Positions 12,701-27,700 of a DNA stretch of 64,000 nucleotides are shown in pieces. The notes under the pieces were generated by a model. It was given only the letters and a program-made list of their open reading frames with translations, did not search any database and was not told the origin of the DNA. How positions within the stretch are numbered: position 1 is the first letter of the stretch; each line of letters opens with the position of its first letter. This DNA is from Bimastos eiseni (Eukaryota; Annelida; Clitellata; Crassiclitellata; Lumbricidae): assembly GCA_959347315.1 (NCBI GenBank), contig OY365809.1, positions 4,883,381 to 4,947,380 of the forward strand. Reading direction: 5' to 3'. A program made the translations under genes and the position numbers.

Positions 12701-15700
12701 CACCATCACCATTGCTGAACTGTGCTGTACATTGTTCTCACTTCCCAACCAAAATCCTGTGAACTCGAACCTCTCTCAACGTTTCTGCTCCGTTGCAACA
12801 TGCTACTTCCATTTCTCACCGTTCTCTGCAACCGGTCCATCCAGGTTGCAGTTCTGTCACCATAGAAACGTTGAGAGAAGTTCGAGAGGTTCTCAAGCAT
12901 AGCAGACTAGACTCATCCAAACCCATCAATTTTCAATTTTCACTAATTTTCATTACAGTCAAACATCATCGAAAAGCTTGCTGCCTATCAGCTCACAGTT
13001 AATTGAAAGGCAAAATACGTTGCTTTCAGAGTGTCAATCAGATACAGCAAAATGTTATAATTGCTGTAAGATAGGCCTCACACACAAATAAAAAGTTTGG
13101 ACTAATATTGTGAGGATAACTAGACATGAAATTAACCAAGTATCCTTTGTTTGTTCCCATCGCCATAAAATGACTGGTGTCAGGAACTTGTGATGAAATC
13201 AGACCCAAAGATTGCAATATTAGTAGAGATGAATAATTAAGTATACATTATGTCATACCTTTACTCCAAAGGCCATGATCTTAAGAATGGTCTCAATGGT
13301 GAAGACCATCGTGAAGGCCATGTTGAGCATAGACAGTGTGTTGTTATACTTCTCATACTCGGTCGTTTTAACTCGGGGTGCATACTACAAACATTATCAA
13401 GTCATCATCAGCCTGAAGTCAGGCAATATAGAAACATCTTCAAGTAACAACTGAAATATTTTCAAGAAACACCTTCAAGCCATCTTAAGAGATGCACTTC
13501 ATTAGATCAGTAGTTAGTGACATGTTAGGCACTCGTGAATAAGCTGGTGCCCTATGCTTGGCTTTTGAGTGACGCCATAAAAATTTGAAGATTATTTATA
13601 CGATTCTTAAGATGCGTTTTCAAATAGCCACATACAGTCATACAAGCACGCATAGTAGTGGCGGAGTTCAACATTGTTAGAATTCAGTATTGTTAGCAGT
13701 TATAAACGTCTAACGATAGGGTTAAAACTAAGCTTTGAAAACAAAAAGAATACAACCTTACAGAGGCCCATGGAATAAAACAAAAAAATGGAATGTGAAA
13801 ACAGAGGATTAACGATATTGTTGATTCTGGATTTTACAAACCTTCATCATGAGCAGAAGAGTGTTGCAGGCAATCATCACCATGATGATGTACTCAAAGG
13901 CAGTTGAGACGACCAGCTTCCAGATGCGATACTTGATGGAATTCTTGTTCTTCGGCATGTATCGCGACATCGGTCGAGCGTTGATTACAAAGTCTATGCA
14001 CTGTTTCTGTAGTCAGTAGTCACCACAAAACTGATGTCATACAGATAAACTTATATTTGCATTTGAGCGGTCACTGCACTGGTAAATAAAATTCTGCGAC
14101 AGGATCTGCCTCTGGCACTTCATCCATCAACCCTTGGGATTTCTAAACTCAGCACTTCAAGAACAATAACTCCAATTCATCGGTTCATCCATTTTCCAAT
14201 TCTTTACCTAAACAACAATTGCCTAAACAGCTACTCTGGTTTCTCTGACCCTCTGGAAACCGGACTCGGACCCCCTCGGACTACCCTTCGGACAATCCCT
14301 ATTATCTGACGCAGCGCACACAAATAAGCTGGTGCCCAGCACTTCACCTTCAAGTGGTGATTTAGAAGTTTGGAGAAAAGGATCACACAGTTAAGTTATA
14401 ATCGAACAATTCAACTAATCTATCTAATGGACAGGTCCATTTGAAAGGTCAGATAAACGAGATATCAGGCTTGGTCAGTGAAAACCGTGAAGGCCCAGTC
14501 ATCATACACTTGAAGATATAATTTCTTCTAACCTGGTTCTTATCAAGTTCTTGATCGATCAGCTCATTCTCTCCCTGTTCTTGGAAAGTGATGATGATCA
14601 AGGCAACGAAGATGTTGATGAAGAAGAATGGAAAGACGATGAAGTAGACTATGTAGAAGATGGCCATCTCCATCCGGTTGCCAGGCAACGGACCCTGGTC
14701 CTCCGCTGTAGCTTCAATCGAGTTCTTTAGGACCCTGAAGATTAGAGCAAATCCAGTCACTAAGAGCACTGAAGAAGCCCACACAAAAGATCAAGTCTAC
14801 TATAAATAAATTACAAATTCATTTTATTTTACTTTGTCTATTTCATCTAGAATTTATTATATTTTATTGTCTATTTTACAGAGAATTCACTTTATTTTAT
14901 CTAGTCCATTTTACCAAGAATTCATTTATTATATCTAGTCTTTTTCACAAAGAATTCATTTTATTTTACTTTGTCCATTTTACCGAAAATTCATTTTATT
15001 TATGTCATCAATTTACCCATGTTCATGTTGCTTTTCATGGCAACTGCCAATTTTGACTTTTTGAGATTATGAAGTAGCCATAGAGATCTCAATGCAGCAA
15101 AAGAGTGTCACTCACAGCGGCCAGCCTTCTCCAGTCTGGACAGCGAATAAGGTGAGCATGGCAGAGGCTACATTGTCATAGTGGAAGTCTCTGCGATCCC
15201 ATTTACGCCTTTCCACAACAGCTGGGTGGCCTTCCTTATCCAGCTGATAGAGAAAGAACTCGCCCCTGAAAATAAGCACACCCGAATGAATAACCATATA
15301 CACGACATGCTTCATGATGCAAAACAATTAAATAATAAAACAAAGAAGAGTGCAGAACATAACATATTGTTCAATTTAAACTGAACAATGTGACCACGAA
15401 TTGAATAATGTCAGCAATTAAATGAAACACAGAATGTTCAATGTACCAGAAATTGAGCAATGAAAGAAACTACATTGTAACATAAAAATGAAGAATGCAA
15501 CACAAATTGAGCATTGAAATCGAATTCATTTCAAAAGAAAAGGAACGACTTAAGACAAAATTTAAGCAAATTAAAAATAGAATGTAACAGAAAATAAACA
15601 ATTTAACAGAAGACAAATAAAATGTCACATACTAAAACTAAACAAGTTAAAACAAGCAGTATAAAATCAAGCAATATATAACAAAAACAAAAGACTTGAA

Positions 15701-18700
15701 GCTAATTATCAATGAAGAAATTTAGGAGCAATGTATACAACACTCAAGCCCACCTAATTAGGCCCTTGCACACACTTCAACAACGAAGCATCATGCTTCT
15801 TCAGTGCTTTGGGCATGAACCTCAAATGACTAATGACTATCTTAACCAGAGATCTTGCGCGCACGTTCCTTAAACACCTTAAGACTTTTTTCTCTGCCAC
15901 AATTGTGCTGAGAGCATCTCTGAGCAGTTAGCTCCGATAGGCGCTATATAAATGCTCTGAATGAACGAACGAATAATAGCCATAGATTAATGATAAACGG
16001 CCGAAAGCAATGACGACATACTGGCACTCGAGCTCTGTGCTCTTTGAGTCATCGTTGCAGTAGAAGAATCGTCCTTTGAAGAGCTGAACAGCAATGACGG
16101 CAAATATGAACTGGAACAGCATGTAGACGATCATGATGTTGAAGACGTTCTTCAGAGAGTTGACGACGCAGTCGAACACGGCCTAAGACAAAGAGACACA
16201 GATAACAGAAATCTCTGAAGAAACGAATCATTGATGGAGCTATTCAGAGTACCACAGAAGCAGAAACTTAAGATGTCACAGAGAATTGAAACTAATTAAG
16301 CACTTGGCCTCTTTACGATAGTGCAATTAAAATACTCTTACATTCTACAACAAAGACGATTAATGTGAAATGTTACTCTAATTGGAACAGAAAAACCCAA
16401 AACCTATCAGCAACCGCTAGGAACGCTTCTGACACTCGCCTCAAGATGGCAAACTACGAAGAACAGCGAAATTCATTGACAGCTGATAATACCAAGTTTA
16501 CACGTATGTTTAAAATTCCAGATAAGACTACATCCATATCATTTCTGGAAACTACTGCTGCTGGGAAACTTTATGGCACCATTCTGAAGGCTTTTAGCTG
16601 GAATTCCAGACTATTTGTTTTAGCTTTTAGTTACCATCCGTGAGGCGGCTGCCATGTGGTGCCAACTGTAGGCATTAACGCAAATCATCCAAAACAAAAA
16701 ATTCCACACAATTGACTTGGCAAACATCAAAGAAATGGACTCAGACACAATTTACCAATGAATTGATGAGACATTTGAAACCAAGCAACTTCAAATACAA
16801 CAAAAATACATTTGGCAGTAACCAGATGCTCCAGCTGGTAGCTGCAACATCTTGAATATGTTGTCACAACTGTACACAGTGCAATATCAGAAGTATAGTA
16901 CCAAAGAGAAGAATATTACAACCACTGTACACAGCGTAACATTACAACTCAAACACTCAAAGGATTATTCAGACTGGTTCCCTGAATAGAAAGTTTTAGT
17001 GGATGGAGCATGAAATGAACCTTGAGCTTTGGAACGCGGTTGATTGTCTTCAACGGCCGTAGAACTCGAAGCACTCGCAGTGACTTGATCGTGTTGAGAT
17101 TCTTTCCGGCCGATGGACTGTCACTGAAACCCAGCGAAAGTCAGGCATGGAATGTCAAGGCAGAAATTCAGGGTGGCATACATTACAATAGTACATTACA
17201 ACTGCACTTGATATCGTCTTAATTCAACAAGTTCGGAGGCTTACACGCAATTGTACAGCAGGACACTGATGGCGCTCAGTAATTGTGAGTTCAGAACTTA
17301 CTCAAGGTCTCTACACTGAGTCTCAAACCCGTACAATCCGACTCTCCAACTCTTTCATAAGCATAACCACAAATCTGTAGAGTAACTAAACAAGAGAAAC
17401 TGTTTAGAGTGGTTCCATGAACAGTGGTCAATTACTCGCGCCTGTGAATAAGCTGGTTTCTGCGACTTCGCTTTTGTGGGCGCTGTAGAAATGTTGAGAT
17501 TGCGATTATGATTACTCCAAATTTTCACATTATTTGAAAGTTAGTGCACAGCACCAGCGTATTCACTTGTGTTGCTTCGTGCCCAATGGGTTGTCCAGAG
17601 ATGACCAGTGGACACATTACTTACCTTCTTACTTACATACCTGCACAGCGCCTCATAAAAATACAAACGGTATTGGGCCCTTGGTTGGCTGATTGATCAG
17701 CTGCTGTTCAAAGCTGCTGCATTACAACAAAGCTGATCAGCAGAACCCTCCTCTTTCATCCAGGTTTGAGACTGGTCCCACTGGAGTACAGGCCAGAGCA
17801 GAGGAGTTTGGCCTAGGTTGAGACCTTGATAGAGTCACTTAGTGCTATCGATTGATGCCTTGAACTCGATGCCACTGGTGCTGAATAACTACAGAAACTA
17901 AATTACACAAGGGCACCAGCGTGATTGATTTAAAGATGGTCGTGTAGCACTTACAAGAATGCAAAGGCGACGAGAGCACAGACGACGACCATTGCATCTA
18001 AGATATTCCACAGGTCACGGCAGTAGGAACCGGGGTGAAAGATCACGCCAAGATTAATGATCTGCAGCAGTCGTCACAAACAACAAAGCATTCAGTACAC
18101 GTGCACTGAGAGCCGATGCTCATTTCACTCAGGAACAAGATAGCCGAGAAATTGCTCTCTGCTGTGTAAGGATGGAAGATGAATTTTGTGAATTTTGCAA
18201 AGGCGACGAGAGTACACACCAAATGAGGTCATGATTTCTGGACTGGGAATTTCTCTTAAAGCCTCACACAGACTGAGAAATTAATATTTGACAATGCAGG
18301 TCAAACGGCATTGAAAATAAAAGTCATCAATTGGTACACAAATATCAAAAATAGCCTCTTAGACTTTTGTAACCTCGAAAACAATACCATAAGCAAAAAA
18401 ATGTCTCCAGTTAATAATGCGATACACTGGGGTAAAATCACCCCAATTTTGAGCAACACGCCATCCAAATACAGGTCGTGTTATCAGGTTATTATGTTGT
18501 GTTGTCATTATTGCACCGAAAAGAAGCGGTGTGTTGCACAGTGAAAGAGCGTCAGTGGTCTAGACCGACCTTGAGTATCATCTCCACTGTGAAGACCCCA
18601 GTGAAAACGTAGTCAAAGCGGTTGAGGATCTTGTTGCATTCAGAGCCTTCGAGGACTGGGTCCTCCGCCGCCAGAGCGATGCTGCTTGCACAGATGACGA

Positions 18701-21700
18701 TCATAATGAAGAGATCAAAATAACGAAGGCTGACAACGAAGTGACAGAAACGTCGAACTCTACGGTAAAAACACAAATTGGTGACTTATTATCAATATAA
18801 CAAGGATTTCGGTTTATAATTCTAATTCAATCAATCAATCAATGAAACCTGACATAGCGCCTCTTCAAGAAATCTGCTCAGAGGCACTCCCAGTCCAACC
18901 ACGGCTAAAGAGATTTAAGAGAAGAGTATAAAGAAGATGAGGTAATAGGTAGAAGCTGGAGGTTCAGAGGAAGCCCATTCCAAGTGATAGGGCCAACAAC
19001 AGAGAAGGCACGATAATGCATCATAGCAGTGCGTGAGAATGGGACGTTGAGAAGGCCTCATTCTGCTCAATGCAAAGTACTGCTATGTTCCCTCAAAGCA
19101 ATTAACTTAGCAAATGATTAGCACAGCATAGAAGAAAGGCACTTTATGACCTTCAAGTATTAGACTTTTACATGTGGCCTGGTTTCCCTCTTGTATCATA
19201 AGGTATTTCACCGATGACCCTGCATTAATGATTACTGAGTCCCACATCCTCTAAGCTGCCTAATTAAGTGCACTAATTGAGAAAACCATGTAATAAAAAA
19301 GTGAAAACAGAATCAATATTTTCGAATGAATAAACAGAAACATGTACTAACGGATTTGTTGAACCAAAGATGAACATTGAGCTGTAGGGTAGCATAGGTT
19401 TTGGTCCATTTTCGTCTTGAGCATCATCTAAACAAAGTCAATTGACATAACCCAATAGTAGATCAGTGGTAATCGCAACCTCAAGATTACAACAGTTCCT
19501 GAAAGGAGTGTAATGTAATGTAAATCTTAGAAAATTTCTCAGCGCCTACAAAAACCACGTCAGAGAGACCAGCTTATTCACCGGCGCCGACACTGAGTGC
19601 TGACAATCTAGTGGTCAGCAGGTCGGGTTGTCAGTCGAGAAGTCAGGGTTCAAATGCCCACAAGGGCAGAAATTTTCGTGAGACTTAAACTGCACCACAT
19701 GAATCCCTAGCCAACTGATCGGTAATAGGCACAAAGAATGTATACTGTGGAAAATGAGATGGTGAGGGAGAGGACTGGCTACTCGCCCTTATAAGCCAAG
19801 GCTAAGAAAATGAAGTCGCTAGCATTTCATACCCATGGCTGCCTCTAGGGACTAGCTTAAGTTACTGCTTGTCTTCTGCTTCTACAAAAGCAGATGAAAT
19901 GAATGACAGGCTGACAATTATCAGAGCAGGGCATACAAATTGTCAGAGGGATGACAACAAAATTAGGAAAGTAATAATCAAATGAAAGACAACTTTTAAC
20001 AACACCAAAGACAGGTTGAACTAATTGATATAATTATACTTTGTAATCCACCTCTCAAAGTTAGAATTCCATTGACTCAAACAGCTACAGAAACATCCCA
20101 GTTTATCTTGAAGATGTGCCTGAAGCAACTTGTAAGGATTGTAACAATCTTTATAAAGGACTTTGCAAGAGTAGCTTTACATAACGACTGAGTTCTATTT
20201 AGAAGTGAACATGACTTGGTTGACTTTAGAAGTGAACATGACTTGGTTGACTGACCGTCATTGTCGTTGGCTCTGTTGTTCTTGGTGTTGTTGGCCTCTT
20301 CATTCTCTATGTTGTTCTTTCCAGTGACATTGCTAAAAGAGATGCTGTCAATGAAAAGTGAGATTTGAACCATGTATGGCAAAGACAAAGATAAGAAACA
20401 GAACGACCAGAAGAAGAGAGTGGCAAGAGCAGGACAAGACAGGACACAGACAAAAAAGGAAAGACAGAGAGAATAAGATGTAGTAAGAGGGAGTAAGAAG
20501 GACATAAATGGACAAGGTTGGAGAGAAGATGGTAATTTTTCATTTGCCTAAAACGTTTTCACTTCCTTTCTTCCTCTGATTTCTTTCCTGTTTCTACTTC
20601 TTAGTTATTCCTGCTTTCCTCCTGTTCTATCTTGAGACAAGATAAAGTGGAGAAAGAGATAATATGAAAAGAAATAAATGCAAGGATGATAAACAGCACT
20701 TTTAAATAATTTGTGGTATGGTACATTAAAAAAGACATAAAGAGCAGGTGGCAGAAGGAAGAGCATAGAATGTGCAAAATAAAGAACTCAGTCGGAGGAA
20801 AGTCATTTAAAAATTAACAGACATCGAGCAACAGCATGACCAACAAAAGACAAAAAGCAAGAGTAGGAAAAGCAGGGAGCAGCAAGGAGAAAAGCAGGAA
20901 GAATAAAGAAGTAAAAACAGGAAAGAAACCAGAGGAAGAAGGGAAGTGAAAACGTTTTAGGCGTATGAAAAATTCCTCGATCAGGGAGTGGAGTCAGATA
21001 TGGTTGAAAATAGGAAGACATTAATATTTAGTCCATATAATAGATATCAAAGATTTAAGATATATTTAATATATAAAATTATATTATAGATTTCGATGTT
21101 ATTGAAAATCCCATAAAAATTATTTTATCACACCAGCAACATACATGACTAAAATTTTGGCACCAACAATTATTGAAAATGATGGATCTAAGTTTTATTA
21201 TAAAACGAGAATCTGGTACTCTGCTCGAACTAACAACAAAGATTTTAGCACATGTTCGTCATTAAATGGTTAACTCAATGCATGTATGTTTAATAAACTG
21301 AACTCAACTTTCAACCTATCCCAAGCGGCTTATCTTTCAGCAGTCAGACATCTGCCATGCACATGGTCAGGGGCACAACCAGAACATTTTCCTAGGGGGT
21401 TCTCATATTGCAAACGCCAATTGAGTGAAGCAGCGCACTTAACGAAAGCAACCCTACCCCTCCCCTTCATAAAAAGAAAAAACTCGTCGGAATTGGGTGA
21501 GTCAACTCTTTTATCCAGCACCCCTAGTTGCACCTCTGCACAAAGTACTTCTCTAAGCTTCAAAGGTGCTATGTAAAAGTGAGGTGACAGTACACTAATT
21601 GCAATACTGGTTAACAGACGATTTATATAGCACCATTTTAATTAACACAGACCTCACAGGTAATTCAATGACTCATGCTGGTTGAGTATTTGCCTAGTGA

Positions 21701-24700
21701 TGAAGATGTCATGGGCCTAAATTTCCTATGTAGTCATCTTACTTAGCATCATCATTTATTTACTGCCTGTCATCTTAGATGTGTGCAAGCATGAATACAT
21801 GCATGCATGTACGACTGCACGTTAACATGCACATAATTATGTGTGTTATATATTTATGTATGCATACAGTCTCCTTTCCTTTACTTAGCTTCAGTACCTT
21901 CGTGTTCTAGGTATTCATTCCGTATTCAGATGATATTATGTTTGGTCTCCTCATTTATCCAGGCTTGGGACTGGCACTGGTAGAATACAACCAGTGGTTG
22001 TACCATTACAACCATTACATAGCAAAATAACATTCATCTGTTTAAGTATAACTAACTAATAAAGTAAATCATTTAACTAAATAGGAGAAGATGGACAACA
22101 GGAGTTCCGTGCACGCCTGTACGGCAGTGGTTAACAACCTATTTCAGAGAAAGACAACATTAGTAAGTCATTCATCAAAGGGAGGTCTAATCTTAATTTC
22201 ATTAATTTTTTTCCCCAGTTAGTTCTTAATGTTTAATGATCAGCTACATTCCTTGTATTCAACCGCAGAGTTGCAAACTATTTCTACAACACATTGAGTC
22301 TAACCAAAATAGTTCTCTAGGCCTATGCTAGAAGTGACAATCTACGCATATTTTGCCTAATCTGCCACCCACCCACGGCAACCCTAGACCAAGTCACCGT
22401 TAATGTGGGACCCACGCTGGGAAACACTGATGAATTGGTGAAAGGGTTTGAATGCATGCATGAATGAATGGATCAAGAAATTGAGAATAGCATATGTTTT
22501 CAGGTATACCTTTCAAAAGCATGGCTCTCTTTAGCACAATTCGTTTTTAAACTCGCACAGAACAACAGGTTCATTTGTAAGCAAATAATGCTCATCACTG
22601 GGCTCTTGTGCATTCCATGCCTCTGCTGCCAAGGAATGGAATGGCCTGCCACTCCCCCCCTAGCTCATATTCACATCCTTCCTTGAAAAAGCATCTCAAA
22701 ACTTACTATTTCTTCTTAGCTTTCAAGCATTTAGAAATCTAAGTGCGACTTCTTCTGGCCACTGACTATCTGTGCCTCAGATTCACGTTTCAGCGTGAAC
22801 CCTGCACGCAATACAATTTTAATTAATAATAATGATAATAATAATATTGAACACAGCTGTGTACCAGTCAGAGGCAACACAAAGATTCTAATAATAAAAC
22901 GCGGACTCACACGTTGAAATTTCCCATCTTCGGATCCTGATTGTTTTGCGACGGTGGGGGACAGATGTTGACGTGTGGCGGTTCGATTCCGCCTGGAATG
23001 GCACAAAACGGTCCTTCCTTCTCCAGTTCCTCTTGTCTCCTCTGTGGACAAACAAGAAAACAGCATTAACTTCAAGTCAGAGATTTGCATGCACAACATT
23101 AGCTAAGTTTTTTTTGGCATGCTTTTACTCCAATACCAAGCTCATAATTTGACGATTATATGCTGCAAAGTAAATTCCAATATACCATAACCAATCGTAT
23201 TGAAGGTAGAAGATAGGTCACGAAGAATTAGTTACTACTCCTTTACCCCTTTACCCATGGAGCTGACTTTGTGCAGTTTCTGCAGAACAAAATTATAAAT
23301 CTAGCATCAAGTCCATACTGAGAACAACAGAGCAGAGATAGGCAGACGGCAGTGCAATCATGAGGTGAGGTGCTTTCTTTGGAAATTTTCTAAATTATAT
23401 TGAAACCAAAGGAGGAGTGGCACAGTGTGAATTCGATAACACGAAATCATAGGTGACATGTGTTAACACACATGTTATGACAGAGCACGTAAATCAGACG
23501 TCACATGTAAAGGGATGATATTGAAAAGGTCAATATTTAGTGCTACACTGCACAGTATGATGTATTTACGAATATAGCGCATTTACAAGTATGGTGCACT
23601 TACCAGTATGGCATAATTAACAGTATTTCATATTTACCAGTACAGTGCATTTACCGGCATGATGCAGTTACTAGTATGGTGCCCTAAGCAGCATGGTATA
23701 ATTACCAGTATGGCATATTTAACATAATTTCATATCTGCCAATATGGTGTATTTACCAGCATGGTGTAGTTATAAGTTGCGGCACATTTAACATAATGAT
23801 GTATTTACCAGTATGGCATATTTAACATAATTTCATATCTGCCAATATGGTGTATTTATCAGCATGGTGTAGTTACAAGTTGTGGCACATTAAAAATATG
23901 ACATATACCAGTATGGTGTATTTAAAAGCATGAAAGCCTGTTATAATTACTAACATAATAATCAAGCGATAAAAACTTTTTTTCTTACTTCTATGCACAA
24001 ATCAATCTATATAGTATATAGCTGAAAGTCCAGAAGGATAAGAAGGCAAAGAAAGTAAACTTGATAACACTAAATTGCAAAAATTAAATTTAGCAAAAGA
24101 ATTATGAAAGCAGTGAAATATTAACTGCAATTGACAATCATGCAGGATAAGAAGACATTTGACAGACAGATTAATTAATAATTAATTGAAATGAGACAGA
24201 AAACCTCCAGGAAAGTAAAACTCCACCAAAAACACTGAAGAGTGATAATCCTCAGTTGCATAAAATCTAACCTACATGCACACATTTAAGAAATGGATGA
24301 GAAATGACAACCAGATGGAAATAGACGAAATGTATCAACCCTAAAAGTGATACAGTTCGGATGAAACAGAAAGACAGAAAGTGAGAAAAGAAGCGGCACA
24401 GATGGCACTGGTTCCCTGAATGCCTTAGACCTGATTGGAATCGGAGCCAAAGTGGGAATATAATTCAGACTTGTATTCTTCTTTCTTCTGCAAATGCAAA
24501 TTGCAACAGCCGGTCACTCGAAAGAACTAGCAAAAAACTACGACTACACAGCGTCGCCTTCCATTGTGAGACTATTTAAAGGCTCTGTATAAATAGCCAG
24601 CCTAACAGCTGGACATAATATGTGCCATATTATGGTACACAACAAGCAAAAAAATAGAACCTCAGGAAATCCCAGGATACCCAAGAAAGAGCAAATGTAC

Positions 24701-27700
24701 TCAGAGTGATATACAATATACACAACTGCTATTTATAACTATCAATCACGCCAGGTTTAACGCACAAGGGCATCAATTCAATTCAACTGTTGGACACACC
24801 AAAATGACGCCATAATCAGATCAATGTGCTGATGATCAGTCCATAGAACAATAAGAACATTTAAACAGAACATTGAGAACTACAATGTAATTGCTACAAC
24901 AGCACAAAGTACACATTAAGAGCAGTTAGTGACAAAGTGTTAATTAAGATATCTTGCAATGACAACGAATTTGTCAACATGGACAATTAAGGAAACATAA
25001 AGACAACAATAATCACATTGAGGAAATCGTCACAAATTAACATGTATAACAGGACTATTCCACAGCTCAATAACCATATACAACTGCTTCAAGCTGAAAT
25101 ATAACAAAAGACTTTAAGAGAAAAGTCAGACCAGAGACTCAATTATTAGTATTCAAGCATCAGTGAATGTTAAGTAACTCCATTGAAATGGCATTTACAT
25201 GGCTGCTACATATCATCACATCAGCTAATACAGCTGCTGCATTCTACTCTAACAGCTGGACACTATCATAATAACAGCCACAGGTCGTCATAACAGCTGG
25301 ATAACATCATGGCAGCTGTGGACTATAAATCACCAATAACCAGTGCTACAAACACAGGCAAATACAGCTTATTAAAAACAAGAAAACACATTCAAAACTA
25401 ATACTGAATGTGCAACAACTGACTAATAAATAGAATCTAGAGTTCCTTTTCTCTGGTAGCATGGTCAAATCGCTTCACCAAGTGCAGTAAATTGTGGAAA
25501 AGTGCTAGGACAGAAGTAATGTAGCAGTAATCAGAATCATAAAATGAATGAGATAACATCATCTGTTTACTTGTTCATCCTTCTGTTCTTGTTCCTGTTC
25601 AGCAGCAGTTAGTTCTTGAGCATTGGCCAGATTGTCTACAGCGATGGCCAAGAATACATTCAGCAGTGTATCTGGGAGAAACCGCTAAGAAAGCCAACGA
25701 CCCCAATCCACATGGAAAATCAGCTTAGAACAGTAAGAACACGTACTTTCACCAACTAGATCACAAGGCGAAATTGCAATAATTAATAAATCATTAATGA
25801 AAATAAACTGTAAATGACTCCTCTTCCAGACACCTACTCAAAGGTGCTTCCCATAACCACAGCCTAAAAATGCTTTTCAGACATGAGTATTATACTTTGA
25901 ACTTTGATATCACCCTTTTTCCAACAGTTTTTTGCTCAGAAGTGCACACACCTTGCCAGCACAATTGCAGTTGTACTGCAGAGCAATTGTGCCCAAAGGA
26001 CTTGCTCAAGGTCCCTACACAGTGACGCCTCGAACGAGGGTCGAACCCGCTCACAGAGTGCACACCGAGCGCTACGGGCCGACCGCTCTAACCAGTCGGC
26101 CACCGTGCATTGGCATAGGATCATATCATGTCATATTTGAGGCCATGTCAATAGTAATTGCTCAAGCAATACCAGTAGATCTTCTGTTAAGATGGTGCTC
26201 TGTGATTTTCGGTTTACAATATAATTACACATATGTTCTGCGGTAAAACAATCAGAGCGAAAGGATACAGTTGCCAAAGAGAACAAGAACAATGAAGTAT
26301 ATGGAGTAGAGCATTCCGTAATTATCGACACCACCCTGCGACTGAATTGCGTTGAACATCACCTCATTCCAGTCTTCACCAGTCAAAATCTAACCAGACA
26401 AAAAAACAGATTTAGTTTTTAAAGATACCATATATTTATAAAACATCAACAAGGGATATCGAGTAGGCCCTAGGCTAAGTTCCAGCGTCAATCAAAAAAC
26501 CCATAATAATGCATTTTCTCTTCTGTACACTTCGATGTCTTGATGCACATGTAAACACATACATACTCATTAGTATACAATGTTACATATTATTAATAAT
26601 TAATTAATTCATACACAAATACATGTACAAATCTATGCATGCATACATACATAGATACATAAAAAGTATACTATGTTTGTCTACCAATCAGAATATACTA
26701 TCTGTACCTCGTCTGCGACTACACTACAGCATCTAGGGAGCTCCTGCAGATAACTAATTGGTAAATCAAGCTCTAAATTCTTTATTGACTGCTGAACATG
26801 CAAACGAAAAGGGTCAATAATTTTATAATTGATGCCTGAGAAAATCTAGCATGTTACAAATTTAAAGAAGCAAAAGGAACGGCACTCGGAGACGACCAAT
26901 TGGATAATGAAACTAAATGCACACGGCAGTATATACAATTTGCAAGGCAGCTATAGATCAATGAGGATGTATAGTGGATAGAGCTTTTGTTTCTTTCAAA
27001 GTGATCCAACAGATCAACAAATGAAACAGATACAGCACATCAAACAGATCAAACAGATGCAACAGATACAACAGATGCAACAGATACAACAGATCAAACA
27101 CATGAAACAGATTTCATAGATCAAAGGATCCAACAGATGTGCCTATTTGTATGCCATTGGGAAGCTATGAAGAATTACATTACATTACAAATTCAAATGA
27201 CGATGGAGAGCAGAAGACCAACAAATTCTGAGATATTACTTGAAAAACGGTCAACAATGCAACAGCAAACGTATCAAAATGACTTGTTGGTCGACCGGTT
27301 TCGAAATTCCACCTGGAAAACACACGACACATACAGGTCAGTAAATGCGATTCTCGTCTAACTATAAAGCATCTGTTCAACACACATTTGAAACAATACT
27401 TTAAATATAATCCATCAGGGCCATTAATTTCAGTGATGGCGAAAGAAGGGTAGCGAATTCTTACAATTTGACAACTCTGGGACTTGACTATAAGGAAGCG
27501 GAGTAGCAGCTTTGAAGGGGCGCTTTATGAATTTTGACAATGAATGAATGAATGATTGAATGAAAGAATTAATGACTGGATGAATCAATTAATTAATGTT
27601 ATACAAAGATGAATTAAAACTGAGTGAATTGTATATAGACCAAATAAACATATGCCTGATTGAAGTAGGCTTTGAAACTCCTAAACATTCTATAATATTC

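Larger units (their letters stand above)
15266..17954. other. Introns of domain III: repeats only
   Basis: 15266-16021 is AT-rich with a SINE-like tail at 15911-15974. 16183-17020 has a 92-codon plus-strand frame (16365-16643) that I do not recognise and do not support as a gene. 17124-17954 carries copies of the GTGAATAAGCTGG repeat near 17440 and 17557 and a palindromic GCTGATCAGCTG-like stretch near 17690-17735. Confidence 0.55.
20333..22910. other. Large II-III linker intron
   Basis: 20340-20960 is strongly purine-rich on plus (GAAGAAGGAAAG-like) and opens frames on the minus strand only because of this bias. 21368-21538 is a MITE and 22600-22725 a retrotransposon remnant. The rest is unremarkable. 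Confidence 0.6.

Noticed and set aside
16365..16643. 92-codon plus-strand frame
   Set aside because: Not recognised and lies wholly in a domain III intron on the opposite strand. Could be repeat-derived, not supported as a gene.
20077..21021. Long minus-strand frames rich in Ser, Leu, Phe
   Set aside because: Caused by a purine-rich plus strand. Only the 20256-20332 part fits the channel by phase and splice sites.
26001..26109. tRNA gene on minus
   Set aside because: A and B boxes are present but acceptor and anticodon stems do not close, and a shared SINE tail follows.
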